The translations under genes and the position numbers were made by a program. 64,000 nt of DNA from contig JAKOGI010000361.1 of the NCBI GenBank assembly GCA_029747015.1, forward strand, positions 1-64,000. Direction: 5' to 3'. This DNA comes from Carnegiea gigantea. Lineage: Eukaryota; Streptophyta; Magnoliopsida; Caryophyllales; Cactaceae. The notes below the pieces were generated by a model. The model worked only from the letters and a program-made list of their open reading frames with translations. It ran no database searches and was not told where the DNA came from. Positions 61,961 through 64,000 of this stretch are shown piece after piece (the first letter of the stretch is position 1; the number at the start of each line of letters is the position of its first letter).

Positions 61961-64000
61961 TGTAATGACCCAAACCTATTATTCGTGCAAATTATCTTGA
62001 ATTATTCTAATCACAAATTAATCAAGTTGGGCGCCGCATTTCCATGTATCATTTTATGAATGTATATATATATTGTGCATCGCAGGTTGAAACGACGACG
62101 TGGCCTCGGAACGAACCTTGTAATACTCCTTAAATAATTCCTTCACGTTCTAATAAATATTTGAATGCCCTGAATAAAAATTAGCCCGATCATCAAAGGC
62201 TAGATGAAAAACGATGATGATAATAATAAGTCAACAAGTAATAATAATAATACAAGTAATGCATTTATAAAAAGGGTGGGTTAATAATTAAAAACGAAAC
62301 TATTTTCTCCCAAATTTACATCCAAAAGTGTGAAATTCAAAATTATTAATTTTAGCCAAACTAATATTTCAATTATATTAATTACAGCCAAACTAATTTT
62401 TCAATTATAATATACATATATGTGTCCAATGAATTTACAAAGAGATTGAATAAATATAGGGAAAATCTAGAAATTGGGTTATGTGTCATCAAATAAAAAG
62501 GGTAAAAAAAATAAATAAAAAAATAAAAAAAGAAGAAGAAAAGGAAAAATAGTTTATTCACTAATTAAATTAGATAAACCAAACCAAGCAAGATAAAAAC
62601 AACCCAAAAATCTCAAAGCCCCTGCTTTCGGCCCCTGTACCCGACACCCCCTCCCTTGTTTTTGCTACTGCCGCCCTCCTGTCGTCGATCACCGCCGTCG
62701 CCGTTCCTCCCTTACCGTCGACCGACCCAGCGCCACCGGCCCCGCCCACTTCTCTCTCCTCCTTAAGTGTATTCAAGTAATTGGGAGGTGAAACCCTAAC
62801 TCCCACTTGATTCAATTTTGATTTTTTATGCTAGAATTTTGATAGTAAATAATATAATTTGCTTTGGTGTGTATGAATTTGTAAATTTCTTGAATTATTT
62901 GGGGATTTGGATTTAATTGTTTGTTGCATGAATGGAGGAAGAGTGTGATGAGTGGTGGTTGGGAAGTATATGTGAATCTTAGGTTGTTATGATGATATTG
63001 GGTTGATGTTAACGCCTATTACAATAAGATTAAAGTGAAATACAAGTTGGGTGGATGAGTTGAGGCCATGAACTTGAAGGATTAGGGTTATGGCTTGAGA
63101 TGATATTTAAGTGGATTATGTGGGCCATTAATATTTAAATGAGTTAATTGATGATTATATAGAGGAATATGTGCATATATGTATAAGGTTAATGGGTGGA
63201 TTATGGGATGATCAAGGCTTGGTTATTTAGGTTGAAATTGAAATAAAACTACAAGCTTGATTGTGGTTGAATTGGTGGTTTTAAGTAAATTATAATGAAA
63301 CATTTGAATGAATTAATAAGAATTGAGGTTAAATTTTGTATATGGGGTGTGTGGTTGTCATGAGTTGGTGATTTAAGATTATATGTTTGGGTGAAACTTA
63401 AGCTTACTTAGGATTGTTTTAATGATGGTCAAGTGAGTCTTTGGTGACAATTGAGTGAAAATACAGAGATATAAACATATGCATTATATTGTTGCATAAG
63501 GTTATGGTAAGATTATGGTGAGAATTAATTTCCAAGTGAGGATGGTGGAGAGGAGAATGGAGGGAGATAAAGTGGCTTGAATATTTGAAAATTTTGAACT
63601 AAGGGTGGGGTTAGGGAGATTCAAGGGTTTGGTTGTTGAAGGATATGGAAAGGAACAATTAGTTTTGTGAATTTGGAATTATTAATTACTAACATAACAC
63701 ACTTATTTGGTTTTATTTCACTAATGATAATTGTATGATTGGGATACCAAGTTCATGAAGTCGCTTTAAACCATATCACAACCTAAAGTTCGATAGATAA
63801 CAGCGATTTGCTAAAGTGAAAAACAATAATAATAATAATGATAATAATAATAATAATGGTGATGAGGATCAATAATTTCCAATGACGTTAATACTAATAA
63901 TGTAATAAGCTGCTAACAATGATTCGAATAGCGATGGTGATAATGTCATTATTAATAAACACATGACAAGTCACCCATTTCACTTTTACAACACTTCTTA
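61961..64000 (+). repeat. LTR 4 of the array (partial, runs off the window)
   Basis: It starts TGTAATGACCC, retaining the TG start, and is collinear with LTRs 1-3 for 2040 bp, including the GC-rich patch (about 62620-62760) and the AAT-type microsatellite (63823-63870). About 1.1 kb should lie beyond the window. Confidence 0.92.

Noticed and set aside
22095..64000. CRISPR-like or satellite interpretation of the large repeats
   Set aside because: The repeat unit is about 8.3 kb and has LTR, primer site and polypurine tract; it is a retrotransposon array.

Overview
This window is a plant nuclear, transposon-packed region. It fits an AT-rich angiosperm genome, probably a eudicot. The evidence is Ty1-copia Sirevirus-type and Ty3-gypsy chromovirus-type retroelements primed by plant initiator tRNA-Met, a CACTA element, hAT-like elements, (TA)n tracts, and plant-specific DUF4283 fragments. 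I found no intact host gene, rRNA, tRNA, CRISPR array or bacterial-type feature.

Layout. (1) 1-10200: Sirevirus-like copia element A on the minus strand. It is old and multiply broken. Its 3' LTR runs off the window start, and its 5' LTR is cut off at 10200 where it abuts a DUF4283 pseudogene. (2) 10201-22094: AT-rich intergenic DNA holding two DUF4283 pseudogene fragments (10201-10543 minus, 20597-21440 plus), a short poly(A) retroelement with a 16-bp target duplication, a foldback element, a small hAT-like MITE and a probable solo LTR. (3) 22095-64000: a tandem array of one Tekay/Del-like Ty3-gypsy derivative, LTR-internal-LTR-internal-LTR-internal-LTR, with a repeat period of about 8.3 kb once later insertions are removed. 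The fourth LTR runs off the window end. The internal parts keep only the 3' end of pol (zinc-binding, integrase and chromodomain-type tail); gag, protease and reverse transcriptase are not recognisable.

Two younger elements interrupt the array. Sirevirus-like copia element B (37101-48327, plus strand) sits in the second internal region with a perfect GTGGG target duplication. A 4.2-kb non-autonomous CACTA element (53947-58172) sits in the third internal region with an AGA duplication. The other array copies supply the empty sites. The CACTA element itself contains a hAT-like element (55992-57397) carrying what looks like an exon of a 2-oxoglutarate/Fe(II) dioxygenase gene.

Coding logic. Elements A and B have gag (two CCHC knuckles and a coiled-coil region), pol (protease, integrase, reverse transcriptase, RNase H), and after pol a third reading frame whose C-terminal half resembles the plant 'putative transposon protein' domain and ends in a coiled coil. 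All are broken by stops or frameshifts, so none is expected to be active. In order of inferred age: array formation, then CACTA and Sirevirus B insertion; the hAT-like element entered the CACTA before or after the CACTA moved. No clearly new functional system was found. The strongest points are the tandem array, the gene-fragment capture and the conserved third ORF.
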